A DNA stretch of 63,146 nucleotides from DASPTB01 sp035623615 (GTDB lineage: Bacteria > Actinomycetota > UBA4738). Below are positions 1 through 7,242 of the stretch, one piece after another (within the stretch, counting starts at the first letter, position 1; each line of letters starts with the position of its first letter). The stretch spans positions 1-63,146 of the forward strand of contig DASPTB010000227.1 of NCBI GenBank assembly GCA_035623615.1, in the 5' to 3' direction. The translations under genes and the position numbers were made by a program. The notes beneath the pieces are model-generated. The model searched no databases. It saw nothing but the letters and a program-made list of their open reading frames with translations, and was not told the origin of the DNA.

Positions 1-485
1 GGGATGAAGTACTGATGCCCGTTCGACTGCCCCACCTTGACCATGTCGGGGTTCAGCTGGCTGAAGCTGGGCAGCAGGCTCGTGTCCCACGGCTGCACCA
101 GGCCGCGGTCGATGTAGTCCTTCACGTTCTCATTGCAGGGATGCATGATGTCGAATTGCGTCTGAGTCGCCTTGTTCAGCGCCTGGTCGTCGTCCTGGAT
201 GTACGAGTACGTGATGCCGGAGGCACCGAACTTCTTCGTGTAGTCGGCGCCGGACTTCAGCCCGTACGTCTGTGCCTTGGTCCCGGAGGCCTCGTAGCCA
301 CCCCATTCGAGGATGGACATCTTGCCGCTCTCCGCGCCGATTGGTGGGTTCTTCGAGGGCGTCGGCGACGCGCCGCCACCCGACCCCGAACCGGATCCAC
401 ACGCGGCGAGCACGCCCGCACCGGCGAGGCCCACCGCGCCCGAGAGGAACCTTCGTCGATCGATCCCCCGCTGGTCCAACGTCAC
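1..485 (-). CDS. Polyamine-type ABC transporter substrate-binding lipoprotein (C-terminal part outside window)
   Basis: Only the first 161 codons are in the window; the reading frame is open at base 1. The N-terminus carries a twin-arginine-like motif (DRRRFL), a hydrophobic stretch and a lipobox (LAAC), followed by a Gly/Ser linker, so the product is probably an exported lipoprotein. The mature part starts with ILEWGGYE and continues with FDIMHP and a segment like 'GLVQPWD', which resembles PotD-type spermidine/putrescine binding proteins; the substrate is inferred from family only. The GTG start follows a GGGAGGGGG Shine-Dalgarno sequence, and a good promoter lies just upstream (523-551). 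Permease and ATPase partners would be expected further left, outside the window. Confidence 0.8.
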   Translation of the reverse strand, partial: MTLDQRGIDRRRFLSGAVGLAGAGVLAACGSGSGSGGGASPTPSKNPPIGAESGKMSILEWGGYEASGTKAQTYGLKSGADYTKKFGASGITYSYIQDDDQALNKATQTQFDIMHPCNENVKDYIDRGLVQPWDTSLLPSFSQLNPDMVKVGQSNGHQYFI

Positions 486-522
486 CGCCCCCTCCCAGAA
501 AAAGGTCTGGACCGCCGCCGCC

Positions 523-551
523 TTCCTACACGCGGCCTGCTGGCTTGTCAA
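523..551 (-). promoter_or_regulatory. Sigma70-type promoter of the substrate-binding protein gene
   Basis: On the minus strand TTGACA (551-546) and TAGGAA (528-523) are separated by exactly 17 bases. Transcription would start near 516, giving a leader of about 30 bases that contains the GGGAGGGGG ribosome-binding site before the GTG at 485. The -35 box is a perfect consensus match. Confidence 0.65.
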
Positions 552-609
552 GGCAACCGCCGCGCGCAGGCGCGCCGGGTCGCCGTGGCGTCGGTCGACG
601 CGCAGCGAC

Positions 610-615
610 TAGGCT
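610..615 (+). promoter_or_regulatory. Candidate -10 box (TAGGCT) of the nitrile hydratase operon
   Basis: TAGGCT lies nine bases before the ATG of nthB, so the transcript would have almost no leader. No convincing -35 box is seen at 16-18 base spacing. The same hexamer precedes other genes here (14521, 42242, 54638). Confidence 0.4.
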
Positions 616-624
616 GCGTCGAGG

Positions 625-1293
625 ATGGACGGCGTTCACGACATGGGCGGCATGCAGGGTTTCGGGGACGTGGTGCGGCCGGACTCGGACGGCGCGATCC
701 GTTCGTGGGAGCTTCGCGTGTTCGCCCTGAACATGCTGAGCGGAATCCAGGGACTGGAAGGAGGTCCCGGTTTCCGTGCCCGCATCGAGAGCATGCCGGC
801 AGAGCGGTACCTCGAGGCGAGCTACTACGAGCGATGGCTGTGGAGGGTCGAGCAGGACCTGCTCGCCGGCGGAACGATCGCGCCCGGCGAGGTCGAGGAC
901 ATGATGGAGCGGCTCCGCGCCGGCGAGGCGGCCCCCACGTCCTCCGACCCGGAGCTGGTGACGCGAACCGTCGACGAGCTGCGCAAGCCCTATCCCCTCG
1001 CGGCCGCCACCAGTCCCCGCTTCGCCGCCGGCGACCGCGTCCGCGTCCGGCGGATGCGTCCCGCGACGCACAACCGCTGCCCTCGATACGTCCGTGGCGC
1101 CTCCGGCGTCGTGCATGCAGTCCAGGGCGAGGACCGGCTGCCGGGCGCCCCGGGCGGTGGACCGCGCGAAGCCGTCTACAGCGTCGCGTTCCCGTCGGCG
1201 GGGCTGTGGGGTCCGAGCGGAGGGGGAACGTGGACCGTGCTGATCGACCTGTGGGAGAGCTACATGGAACCCGAGGAGGGCGGAGATGGATGA
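625..1293 (+). CDS. nthB: Nitrile hydratase subunit beta
   Basis: This 222-residue protein opens with MDGVHDMGGMQGFG, the characteristic N-terminus of nitrile hydratase beta chains, and ends with the SH3-like barrel of the family (around 130-220, with segments such as 'FAAGDRVRVRRM' and 'GTWTVLIDLWESY'). With the alpha subunit it forms the cytoplasmic enzyme that hydrates nitriles to amides; the beta chain shapes the active-site pocket and carries arginines that contact the modified cysteines of alpha. It is the first gene of a three-gene operon (beta-alpha-accessory, the order seen in several cobalt enzymes) and overlaps the alpha gene by eight bases. The ATG has a short GAGG in front. Confidence 0.95.
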   Translation: MDGVHDMGGMQGFGDVVRPDSDGAIRSWELRVFALNMLSGIQGLEGGPGFRARIESMPAERYLEASYYERWLWRVEQDLLAGGTIAPGEVEDMMERLRAGEAAPTSSDPELVTRTVDELRKPYPLAAATSPRFAAGDRVRVRRMRPATHNRCPRYVRGASGVVHAVQGEDRLPGAPGGGPREAVYSVAFPSAGLWGPSGGGTWTVLIDLWESYMEPEEGGDG

Positions 1294-1951
1294 CCACGAC
1301 CACAACGACCACGAGCACGACCACGGCGACCACGACCACGGCGACGGTGGGCACCACCCGCGGCCGGCTTCCGACGCCGAGCTGCGGACCCGGGCGCTGG
1401 AGGCGCTGCTGGTCGAGAAGGGCCTGATCTCGACCGACGCCGTCGACGCGGTCGTGGAGATGTACGAGCACGACGTGGGGCCGCAGAACGGCGCGAAGGT
1501 CGTGGCCCGCGCGTGGGTCGACCCCGAGTTCCGACGACGGTTGCTGGCGGACGGGACGGCCGCCATCGCCGAGCTCGGGTTCGGCGGAGCCGAGGGCAGC
1601 AAGATGGCCGTCGTCGAGAACACGCCGTCGGTGCACAACGTGATCGTCTGCACGCTCTGCTCCTGCTACCCCTGGCCCGTCCTCGGGCTGCCGCCCACGT
1701 GGTACAAGAGCGCCGCGTACCGTTCGCGCGTGGTCGCCGAGCCGAGGGCGGTGCTGGCGGAGTTCGGCTTGGAGATCGGACCGGAGGTCGAGCTCCGCGT
1801 CTGGGACTCGAGCGCCGAGGTGCGCTACCTGGTGCTGCCCGAGCGGCCGCCGGGGACGGAGAACCTGACCGAGGAGGAGCTCACGGCCCTCGTTCCGCGC
1901 GACGCGATGATCGGCACCGCCCGGGCGCTCGAGCCGGAGGCGGTTCGGTGA
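1286..1951 (+). CDS. nthA: Nitrile hydratase subunit alpha, cobalt type, with His-rich N-terminus
   Basis: A 221-residue catalytic subunit. The metal-binding claw is VCTLCSCYPW, with Cys122, Cys125, Ser126 and Cys127 as ligands; threonine after the first cysteine is the signature of the non-corrin cobalt form, while iron enzymes carry serine there. In the family two of these cysteines are oxidised to sulfinate and sulfenate. The first 24 residues hold nine histidines alternating with Asp, Glu and Gly, which is not part of the conserved fold and may bind cobalt or another divalent metal. The gene overlaps nthB upstream and, by GTGA, the accessory gene downstream, so all three are probably translationally coupled. 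Confidence 0.96.
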   Translation: MDDHDHNDHEHDHGDHDHGDGGHHPRPASDAELRTRALEALLVEKGLISTDAVDAVVEMYEHDVGPQNGAKVVARAWVDPEFRRRLLADGTAAIAELGFGGAEGSKMAVVENTPSVHNVIVCTLCSCYPWPVLGLPPTWYKSAAYRSRVVAEPRAVLAEFGLEIGPEVELRVWDSSAEVRYLVLPERPPGTENLTEEELTALVPRDAMIGTARALEPEAVR

Positions 1952-2271
1952 CCGACCGCGCGATCATCGACCGTGTGGACGCGTCGCTCTCCGGCGCGGC
2001 GCCGCTGCCACGGGACAACGGCGAGCTCGTCTTCGAGGAGCCGTGGCAGGGCCGCGCTCTCGGGATGGGCGTCGCCGTCATGGACCGGTTCCACATCCCG
2101 AGCGACGAGTTCCGAACGCACCTGGTCGCCGCGATCAGGGCGCACCCCCAGACGCCCGGCGAGTCGGCGGCGACGGCGTATTACGCCGCGTGGATCGAGG
2201 CGCTCGAGCGGCTCCTGGCCGAGCGGAGGCTGCTCAGCCGACCGAACGGCGAAACGCCGCCGCCATCCTGA
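1948..2271 (+). CDS. Nitrile hydratase accessory (activator) protein
   Basis: This 107-residue protein resembles the small activators encoded next to cobalt nitrile hydratases (P14K/NhlE type), which help insert cobalt and oxidise the alpha subunit through subunit exchange. The diagnostic stretch is FEEPWQGRALGMGVAVM, which looks like the N-terminal part of a beta chain, followed by a helical region ending in 'YYAAWIEALERLLAERRLL', a known feature of the family. It starts with GTG inside the alpha stop codon (GTGA overlap). Its last 38 bases overlap the convergent gene on the other strand. No cysteine-rich metal motif is visible. Confidence 0.9.
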   Translation: MTDRAIIDRVDASLSGAAPLPRDNGELVFEEPWQGRALGMGVAVMDRFHIPSDEFRTHLVAAIRAHPQTPGESAATAYYAAWIEALERLLAERRLLSRPNGETPPPS

Positions 2272-3601
2272 GCTCCGACGCTGTCGGCGGGCCTTCCTGA
2301 AGCGTGCCGGCGGCCAGGGCGTCCATGTAGCCTCCCGTGGAGCCGGGGTCGGAGAGCATCTCCTGCCAGGCAACGGCCGTGGCCGCGGGAGTGACGGCCG
2401 GCGGCGGCGCGACCGGGGTGCCCGCCTTCGTCTTCGGCAGGATCAAGATCGCGCTCGAGACGTCGCGCTGGCAGATCACGGGAAGACAGTCGGTGGGCTT
2501 GTTGACGAGCCCGTAGCGCTTGGTCCACATCGTCGTGCTGCCGCCTCCGTCGAGATTCATCGCGTTCACCGCGCCGAGGCTCTTCATCTCGTTCGCGAAC
2601 GCCGAGAGCGCCATCCCGGACGACCAGCCGGGATTCCTTCCGTCCACGGTTACCAGAAGGACCTTGCCGGTCTTCGTGACGCCCACGCCGGTCCTCGGAT
2701 TCACCGAGCAGAGGTACCCGCACCCCGTGGGAGCGACGACCTTGCCGCCGACGACCAGCATGGGCCCGCCGCCGATGCTGCTGCTCACGTCCGAGAAGGT
2801 TCCGGGCGCCCCGATGCTCCAGGTGAGCGAGACGCTCGCCCCTTGGACGAGCGACTGAACGGTTGTCGCCCCGGTTCCCGAGCGCGTGGACGCGAGCATC
2901 ACGTCTCCGTTCAGCGCCATGCGCGAGGACTGGCACTTCATCGCATCGACTGTGTACGTGCGCGAGATGCCCTCGCGGCCGGCTTCCCACGAGAGCCCGC
3001 CGGACGGGACCATGCGCGCGAAGCAGCCGCTCGACGGCGGCTGAGCGACCGAGCCGCCCACGGGCGTGTAGCCGGCCACCTGCCCCGTCTTCGGCTTGCC
3101 GGTGTTCCATGTGTTGACCTTGAACGTCGAGGTGGAGCCCGCGAGTTGGCCGACCACATGAACATTCGCACGTGCGACATACGAGTGTTTCTCGTCGACC
3201 GACACCGCGAACGCGGAGTCGAGCGACCCTGTCTCGAAGACGGCTCCGTCGTGCGTGAACGAATGGACCGGCCGTTCGGGCCACGTCCCGTAGTCGCCGT
3301 TGACCGCCGCGATGGCGCCGTTGGAGGTGGCCATCGAGCCGACCGTCGCGAACGTGCCGAACGTCGGGGCGGCGAGGACCGACGAGACCATCACGACCTT
3401 CGTGGGGTCGACCGTCAGGACGCGGATCCGCTCGGGTCCGGTCGAGAGTCTGATCTCGGTCAGGGTGAGCCCGGGGGCAAGCTGGTGGACGACCTTCGAG
3501 ACGCTCGCCCCCGCAGGCTCCGTGCCGAATGCCGACGCCGATCCGGTGAGCGCGAGAAGGAGCGCGCCGCACAGCGCGAGCCTCGTCCTCCCGATCCTCA
3601 C
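2234..3601 (-). CDS. Secreted phosphodiester glycosidase (NAGPA domain) family protein
   Basis: This 455-residue product has a signal peptide (RRTRLALCGALLL-like core ending in GSASA) and then a region of about 230 residues typical of the NAGPA/phosphodiester glycosidase fold, with motifs AAVNGDYGT, GGPMLV, 'LVTVDGR' and NLDGGGSTTM. The family includes the human uncovering enzyme that removes GlcNAc from mannose-6-phosphate diesters; bacterial members are secreted and act on exopolysaccharide or wall glycans, but the substrate here is unknown. A C-terminal extension of about 80 residues has no recognisable domain. The GTG at 3601 was chosen because it begins the signal peptide and follows AAGG; an upstream start at 3694 would add a non-hydrophobic tail. 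Its 3' end overlaps the nitrile hydratase accessory gene. Confidence 0.85.
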   Translation of the reverse strand: MRIGRTRLALCGALLLALTGSASAFGTEPAGASVSKVVHQLAPGLTLTEIRLSTGPERIRVLTVDPTKVVMVSSVLAAPTFGTFATVGSMATSNGAIAAVNGDYGTWPERPVHSFTHDGAVFETGSLDSAFAVSVDEKHSYVARANVHVVGQLAGSTSTFKVNTWNTGKPKTGQVAGYTPVGGSVAQPPSSGCFARMVPSGGLSWEAGREGISRTYTVDAMKCQSSRMALNGDVMLASTRSGTGATTVQSLVQGASVSLTWSIGAPGTFSDVSSSIGGGPMLVVGGKVVAPTGCGYLCSVNPRTGVGVTKTGKVLLVTVDGRNPGWSSGMALSAFANEMKSLGAVNAMNLDGGGSTTMWTKRYGLVNKPTDCLPVICQRDVSSAILILPKTKAGTPVAPPPAVTPAATAVAWQEMLSDPGSTGGYMDALAAGTLQEGPPTASELRMAAAFRRSVG

Positions 3602-3709
3602 TCGCCTTATAGATCGGCGTTCCGACCCGCAAATCTTGACCGGATCAGCCGCAGAGGCCGCCGGGAATCTGCTCGAAACCGCCGCCGCCGGCATCCGCCG
3701 GCGCGGGCG

Positions 3710-5089
3710 TCACTCGACCGGCTCCAGCCGAAGGACGGTCTCGGCGCCCGTGAACAGGGCGACGACGCGTCCGGCGGCGTTCCGGCGGAAACGCACGATC
3801 TCTCCGGACTCGCGGAACCCCGGTCCGACGACGAACGCACCCGTGTCGTCCGAGGGGACGAGCGTGGGCAGCCAGTCCGCGTCCTTGTTCGACAGCATCG
3901 TGAGCTTGCCCTCTCGCCACTCCACGCGGATGATCTCGCCCACCTGGGGCTGGAGGTAGAGGCCGAGGAGGGGCGCGTACGCCTCGGGCATGGGGGGCGG
4001 GAGCTCGATCTCGGACCCCGCGGCCGCCACCGTCTCCCTCGCGATCGTCGCGAGATCCATCGCGAGGGCAGCGGCGTCCTCGTCACCGTTCACGAGCGCG
4101 ATCGCTCCCACCCGATGCCTTGGATCGAAGCACACGTTGCTGCTGAACCCCGGCAGCGAACCGGAGTGCTGCACCCAGATCACGTCGCCGCGACGAATCG
4201 CGTACCAGCCGATCGCCCACGCCTCCGTCCATGCGGCGTCCGACAGATACCGGGCCGTGTGCATCTCGACGAGCGACGACCCGCTCAGGACCTGGCGCCC
4301 CCCTCGAGGTCCGCCGTCCTCACGCAGCTGGAACGAAACCCACAGCGCCAGGTCGTCGACGCACGACCACAGTCCGCCCTCGGCGCCGATGGAAGGAAAG
4401 GCAGCCGACGGCACGAGTTCGTCGGAGAGGAAGCGAGCGTCGTACGGGGTCGCGGCGCGCTCGGTCAACTCCGACGGCAGCGGCTCGAAGGTCGTGGCGG
4501 CCATGCCCAGCGGCTCGAGGATTTCCGCGCGGACGTACTCCTCGTACGGCCGGCCCGACACTCGGGCGACGATCTCACCGAGGAGCTGGAAGGCAAGGTT
4601 CGAGTACTTCAGCTGCCGGTTCGCGGGGATCCGCATCCCGATCTCGCTTGCCCGCGCCAGGCTCTGCGCGGCGGCGGCCTCGTACGCGTACCCGGTCCAG
4701 TCGGTGCCGGGCGGCTCGCTCGCGAGCCCGGACTCGTGGGAGAGCATTCGCCGGATCGTGACGCCCTCGATCGGGCCGAACGGCGCCCGCGCCGCGGCGA
4801 GCTCGGGCAGGTGGACCACCGCGGGATCGTCGAGCTGCAGCTTCCCTTCGTCCCTGAGCTGCACGATCGCCGTCGCGGTGAAGGTCTTGGTGATCGACGC
4901 GACGCGACACAGCATCGCCGGACTCGCCGCACGGCCCGCGGTTCGATCCGCGTGGCCGACGCCGGCCGCCCACACGAGCTCGTCGCCGTGGACGACGCCG
5001 ACAGCCGCTCCGGCGAGGCGCCGCTCCTTGACGAAGCGCGCGGCCGTCGCTCCGAGCCGGGAGGCCGAGTCGGAGACGGGTGAGGCCAT
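3710..5089 (-). CDS. Class C beta-lactamase-like serine hydrolase
   Basis: A 459-residue member of the beta-lactamase/D-alanyl-D-alanine carboxypeptidase/esterase family. The serine nucleophile motif SITK is at Ser65-Lys68, the tyrosine motif YSN at 162-164, and a third motif HSG lies near residue 315 in 'VQHSGSLPGFSS', so the active site is complete. A C-terminal region of about 110 residues resembles the lipocalin-like tail often attached to such hydrolases. No signal peptide is visible, so a cytoplasmic esterase or peptidase is more likely than a drug-resistance enzyme. The ATG lies seven bases after a TAGCAT box and has no Shine-Dalgarno sequence, which suggests a leaderless mRNA. Confidence 0.88.
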   Translation of the reverse strand: MASPVSDSASRLGATAARFVKERRLAGAAVGVVHGDELVWAAGVGHADRTAGRAASPAMLCRVASITKTFTATAIVQLRDEGKLQLDDPAVVHLPELAAARAPFGPIEGVTIRRMLSHESGLASEPPGTDWTGYAYEAAAAQSLARASEIGMRIPANRQLKYSNLAFQLLGEIVARVSGRPYEEYVRAEILEPLGMAATTFEPLPSELTERAATPYDARFLSDELVPSAAFPSIGAEGGLWSCVDDLALWVSFQLREDGGPRGGRQVLSGSSLVEMHTARYLSDAAWTEAWAIGWYAIRRGDVIWVQHSGSLPGFSSNVCFDPRHRVGAIALVNGDEDAAALAMDLATIARETVAAAGSEIELPPPMPEAYAPLLGLYLQPQVGEIIRVEWREGKLTMLSNKDADWLPTLVPSDDTGAFVVGPGFRESGEIVRFRRNAAGRVVALFTGAETVLRLEPVE

Positions 5090-5096
5090 GGCCCGA

Positions 5097-5102
5097 ATGC
5101 TA
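5097..5102 (-). promoter_or_regulatory. -10 box (TAGCAT) for a leaderless serine hydrolase mRNA
   Basis: TAGCAT reads on the minus strand with seven bases between it and the ATG at 5089, placing the expected transcription start on the start codon itself. Confidence 0.45.
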
Positions 5103-5144
5103 CCCGCTGCATCCGCACCCGAGGAGTCCGGGCCTCGTCCCTCC

Positions 5145-5927
5145 TTAGGTCGACGCCATCCACGCGACGCTGAACGCCGTGCCGGCGCCGTTCAGCGGAC
5201 CGGGCTGCGCCTTCACCTTGCTCCGGTCGCTCTTGGACACCATCGTGATCTCGTCGTTCGTCCAGTGACCGTCCGTGATCGTGCCGCTGTGGCCCGCGAT
5301 CCCGGCCTTGCTCGCCTCGAAGTTCACAGTCCCAAAGTCGGAGAGGGGCAGCACGCCGCCTGCCGACGGCGCCTCGGCGATCCACTCCGCGGACGAGCGC
5401 TGGCACGACGCTGCCTCGCACGCGGAGGTCCGGGTGAACCCACGGCCGGACGTCTTGTCCTTGACCGTCAGCTTGAACGAGCCGCCGTCGTAGGCGACCT
5501 TCGCGACGATCACGTCCCCCGCGTGGATGGAGAACACGGGAACCTCGTACAGCGGGTACATCTCCCACCACACGTCGTAGCTCGCGGTGCCACCCGAGCA
5601 ATCCGCCTCGGACCCATCCTGCTCGACGGAGTTGGACGTGTAACCGTCGAGACCCACCCAGAACGACGAGTAGCCGGTGGGCGTCTTCGAGCAGTCGACC
5701 GCCGGCTGCGTCCACTTCCCCGACACCTTGGTGAAAGGCGCCGATCCTTCCAGCGCCGCATACCCCGACCAGTTGGTCGACGTCGACGCCGCGGGCTGCA
5801 CGCGAAGGCTCGTGACCGGCCCCACCCGACGCGCGAGCGGCGGTCTCGTGGCCGCGCCCGCCGAGGCTTGCCACGGCAAGCCGACGACGAACAGCGTCAC
5901 GGAGAACGCAACGAGCAACTTTCTCAT
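5145..5927 (-). CDS. Secreted G1 family glutamic endopeptidase (eqolisin)
   Basis: This 260-residue protein has a signal peptide (MRKLLVAFSVTLFVVGLPW, cleavage expected after ASA) and a single beta-sandwich domain of the glutamic peptidase family G1. Recognisable parts are NWSGYA (52-57), FWVGLDG, the glutamine motif EQDG with Gln103, 'WWEMYP', and AEWI with Glu181; Gln103 and Glu181 align with the Gln/Glu catalytic pair of the fungal enzymes. Such peptidases work extracellularly at acid pH. Bacterial members are less common than fungal ones. The ATG at 5927 is preceded by AAGGAGGG at ideal spacing; an upstream start would hide the signal peptide. Four cysteines in the mature part could form disulfides. 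Confidence 0.88.
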   Translation of the reverse strand: MRKLLVAFSVTLFVVGLPWQASAGAATRPPLARRVGPVTSLRVQPAASTSTNWSGYAALEGSAPFTKVSGKWTQPAVDCSKTPTGYSSFWVGLDGYTSNSVEQDGSEADCSGGTASYDVWWEMYPLYEVPVFSIHAGDVIVAKVAYDGGSFKLTVKDKTSGRGFTRTSACEAASCQRSSAEWIAEAPSAGGVLPLSDFGTVNFEASKAGIAGHSGTITDGHWTNDEITMVSKSDRSKVKAQPGPLNGAGTAFSVAWMAST

Positions 5928-6012
5928 GACCCTCCTTCGATCGAACCGGCCGGACGACCCATCGAACCACGCTCCCGCGACCAACCGCAAGACGTTCGTC
6001 GGGTCCGAAGGC

Positions 6013-7242
6013 CTAGACCCGGCCCTCGTTCAAGGCCGCCGCGATCGCCTGGACCGCCGCAACCGTGACGCGGCTGAAACGGGGGCTGAGCGCCGTCGGC
6101 CATGTGGAGAACTTGGCGACGACTGTCTGGGTCGGAACGTGTACGAACACGTTCTGCCCGTTGATCCCCGACGCGTTGAAGAACGGGATCGACGGGTACC
6201 GAACCCACCAGCAGTTCCGGTAGTGCGCGCCCTTCGGGTAGCCCGGCGGGTTGTCGCCCTCGGCGAAGGCGCGAGGCCCGTCCGCCGCGCCCCGGACCGT
6301 GTCCCTGATCCAGGCGGGCGGCACGATCCCCCGCCGTCCTTCGCTCGCGCGCAGGATCGTCTGCCCGAACCGCGCGAGGTCGCGGAGCGTCGCGCACATC
6401 CCACCGTCGGCCATCGCGTTGCCGTGCGCGTCCACGGTGATCTCCGCGTCGAACTCGGCGCCCATCGGTTGCCAGAGCTCGCGCGAGATGAGCTCGGGCA
6501 GCCGGGCGCCGCCCGCGCGTTCGACGACCCACCCGAGCACGTCGGTCAGGATAGAGCGGTACCGAAACGGCCCGCCGTGCCGGCCGTCGTTGCGCAGCGT
6601 GGCGAAATAGCCGATCGCGTCCTCCGGCAGCCTCTTCCCTTCGCGGGGACGCCACAGGTACACCTGCTCGTAGACCCGGACGTCGGCGTCGACGTTCTCG
6701 TACGTCTCGTCGAAGCGCGTCCCGGTCCGCATATCGAGGAGGTGCTGCACGCTCGCTCCTTCGAACGACGTGCCCGCGAGCTCGGGCACCACGTCGGTCA
6801 CGGGTGCGGTCGGATCGAGCTCGCCTCGGCCCGCCAGGATGCCGGCGACCGTGGACGTCACGGACTTCGACACCGACATGAGCAGGTGCGTGGCGTCCGG
6901 GATCATCCCGTTGAAGTACCGCTCGGTGACAACGCGACCGCGATGCAGGACGAGGAACCCGTCCGTGTACGACTGCTCGAGCATGCGGTCCACGTCCCAC
7001 GTCCGGCCGCCGACGTCGAACGTGATCCGGGAAAGGTCGCGCTCGTTACGGGGGAGCCCGCGAGACGAAGCGTCGCCCCTACGGATGCGGGCCGTGGGAA
7101 TGAGATCGCGGACGCGCTGGAACGACCAGCGGTTGAACGGCGGTTCCTGCCAATTGGCAAGCGTCACGAGCCGCTCGGGCGCAAACGGCGGCACGCCCGA
7201 CATCAGATCGAGCCGCTCCGCGGTGTCGCGTGGGCCGGTCAC
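6013..7242 (-). CDS. NylB-like serine hydrolase (6-aminohexanoate-oligomer hydrolase family)
   Basis: A 409-residue class C beta-lactamase-fold protein with the nucleophile motif SVSK (Ser123-Lys126) in 'LLMSVSKSVTSTVAGIL' and a tyrosine in YRSILTDVLGWV near residue 214, the arrangement of 6-aminohexanoate-dimer hydrolases and their esterase relatives. The segment 'ERYFNGM' before the serine motif is also typical of this branch. It is the last gene of a seven-gene operon and starts with GTG inside the stop codon of the amidase gene (GTGA overlap). Family members hydrolyse short linear amides or esters; activity on nylon oligomers cannot be deduced from sequence. No signal peptide is seen, so it should act in the cytoplasm on imported substrate. 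Confidence 0.88.
   Translation of the reverse strand: MTGPRDTAERLDLMSGVPPFAPERLVTLANWQEPPFNRWSFQRVRDLIPTARIRRGDASSRGLPRNERDLSRITFDVGGRTWDVDRMLEQSYTDGFLVLHRGRVVTERYFNGMIPDATHLLMSVSKSVTSTVAGILAGRGELDPTAPVTDVVPELAGTSFEGASVQHLLDMRTGTRFDETYENVDADVRVYEQVYLWRPREGKRLPEDAIGYFATLRNDGRHGGPFRYRSILTDVLGWVVERAGGARLPELISRELWQPMGAEFDAEITVDAHGNAMADGGMCATLRDLARFGQTILRASEGRRGIVPPAWIRDTVRGAADGPRAFAEGDNPPGYPKGAHYRNCWWVRYPSIPFFNASGINGQNVFVHVPTQTVVAKFSTWPTALSPRFSRVTVAAVQAIAAALNEGRV

Noticed and set aside
1973..5083. Very long plus-strand open frame of 1036 codons
   Set aside because: Antisense to the phosphodiester glycosidase and the beta-lactamase-like hydrolase; its translation is Arg/Ala-rich without any domain. 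It is a product of high GC.
3710..5089. Antibiotic-resistance beta-lactamase
   Set aside because: The SxxK and YSN motifs are present, but there is no signal peptide and a lipocalin-like tail; this family contains mostly esterases and peptidases.
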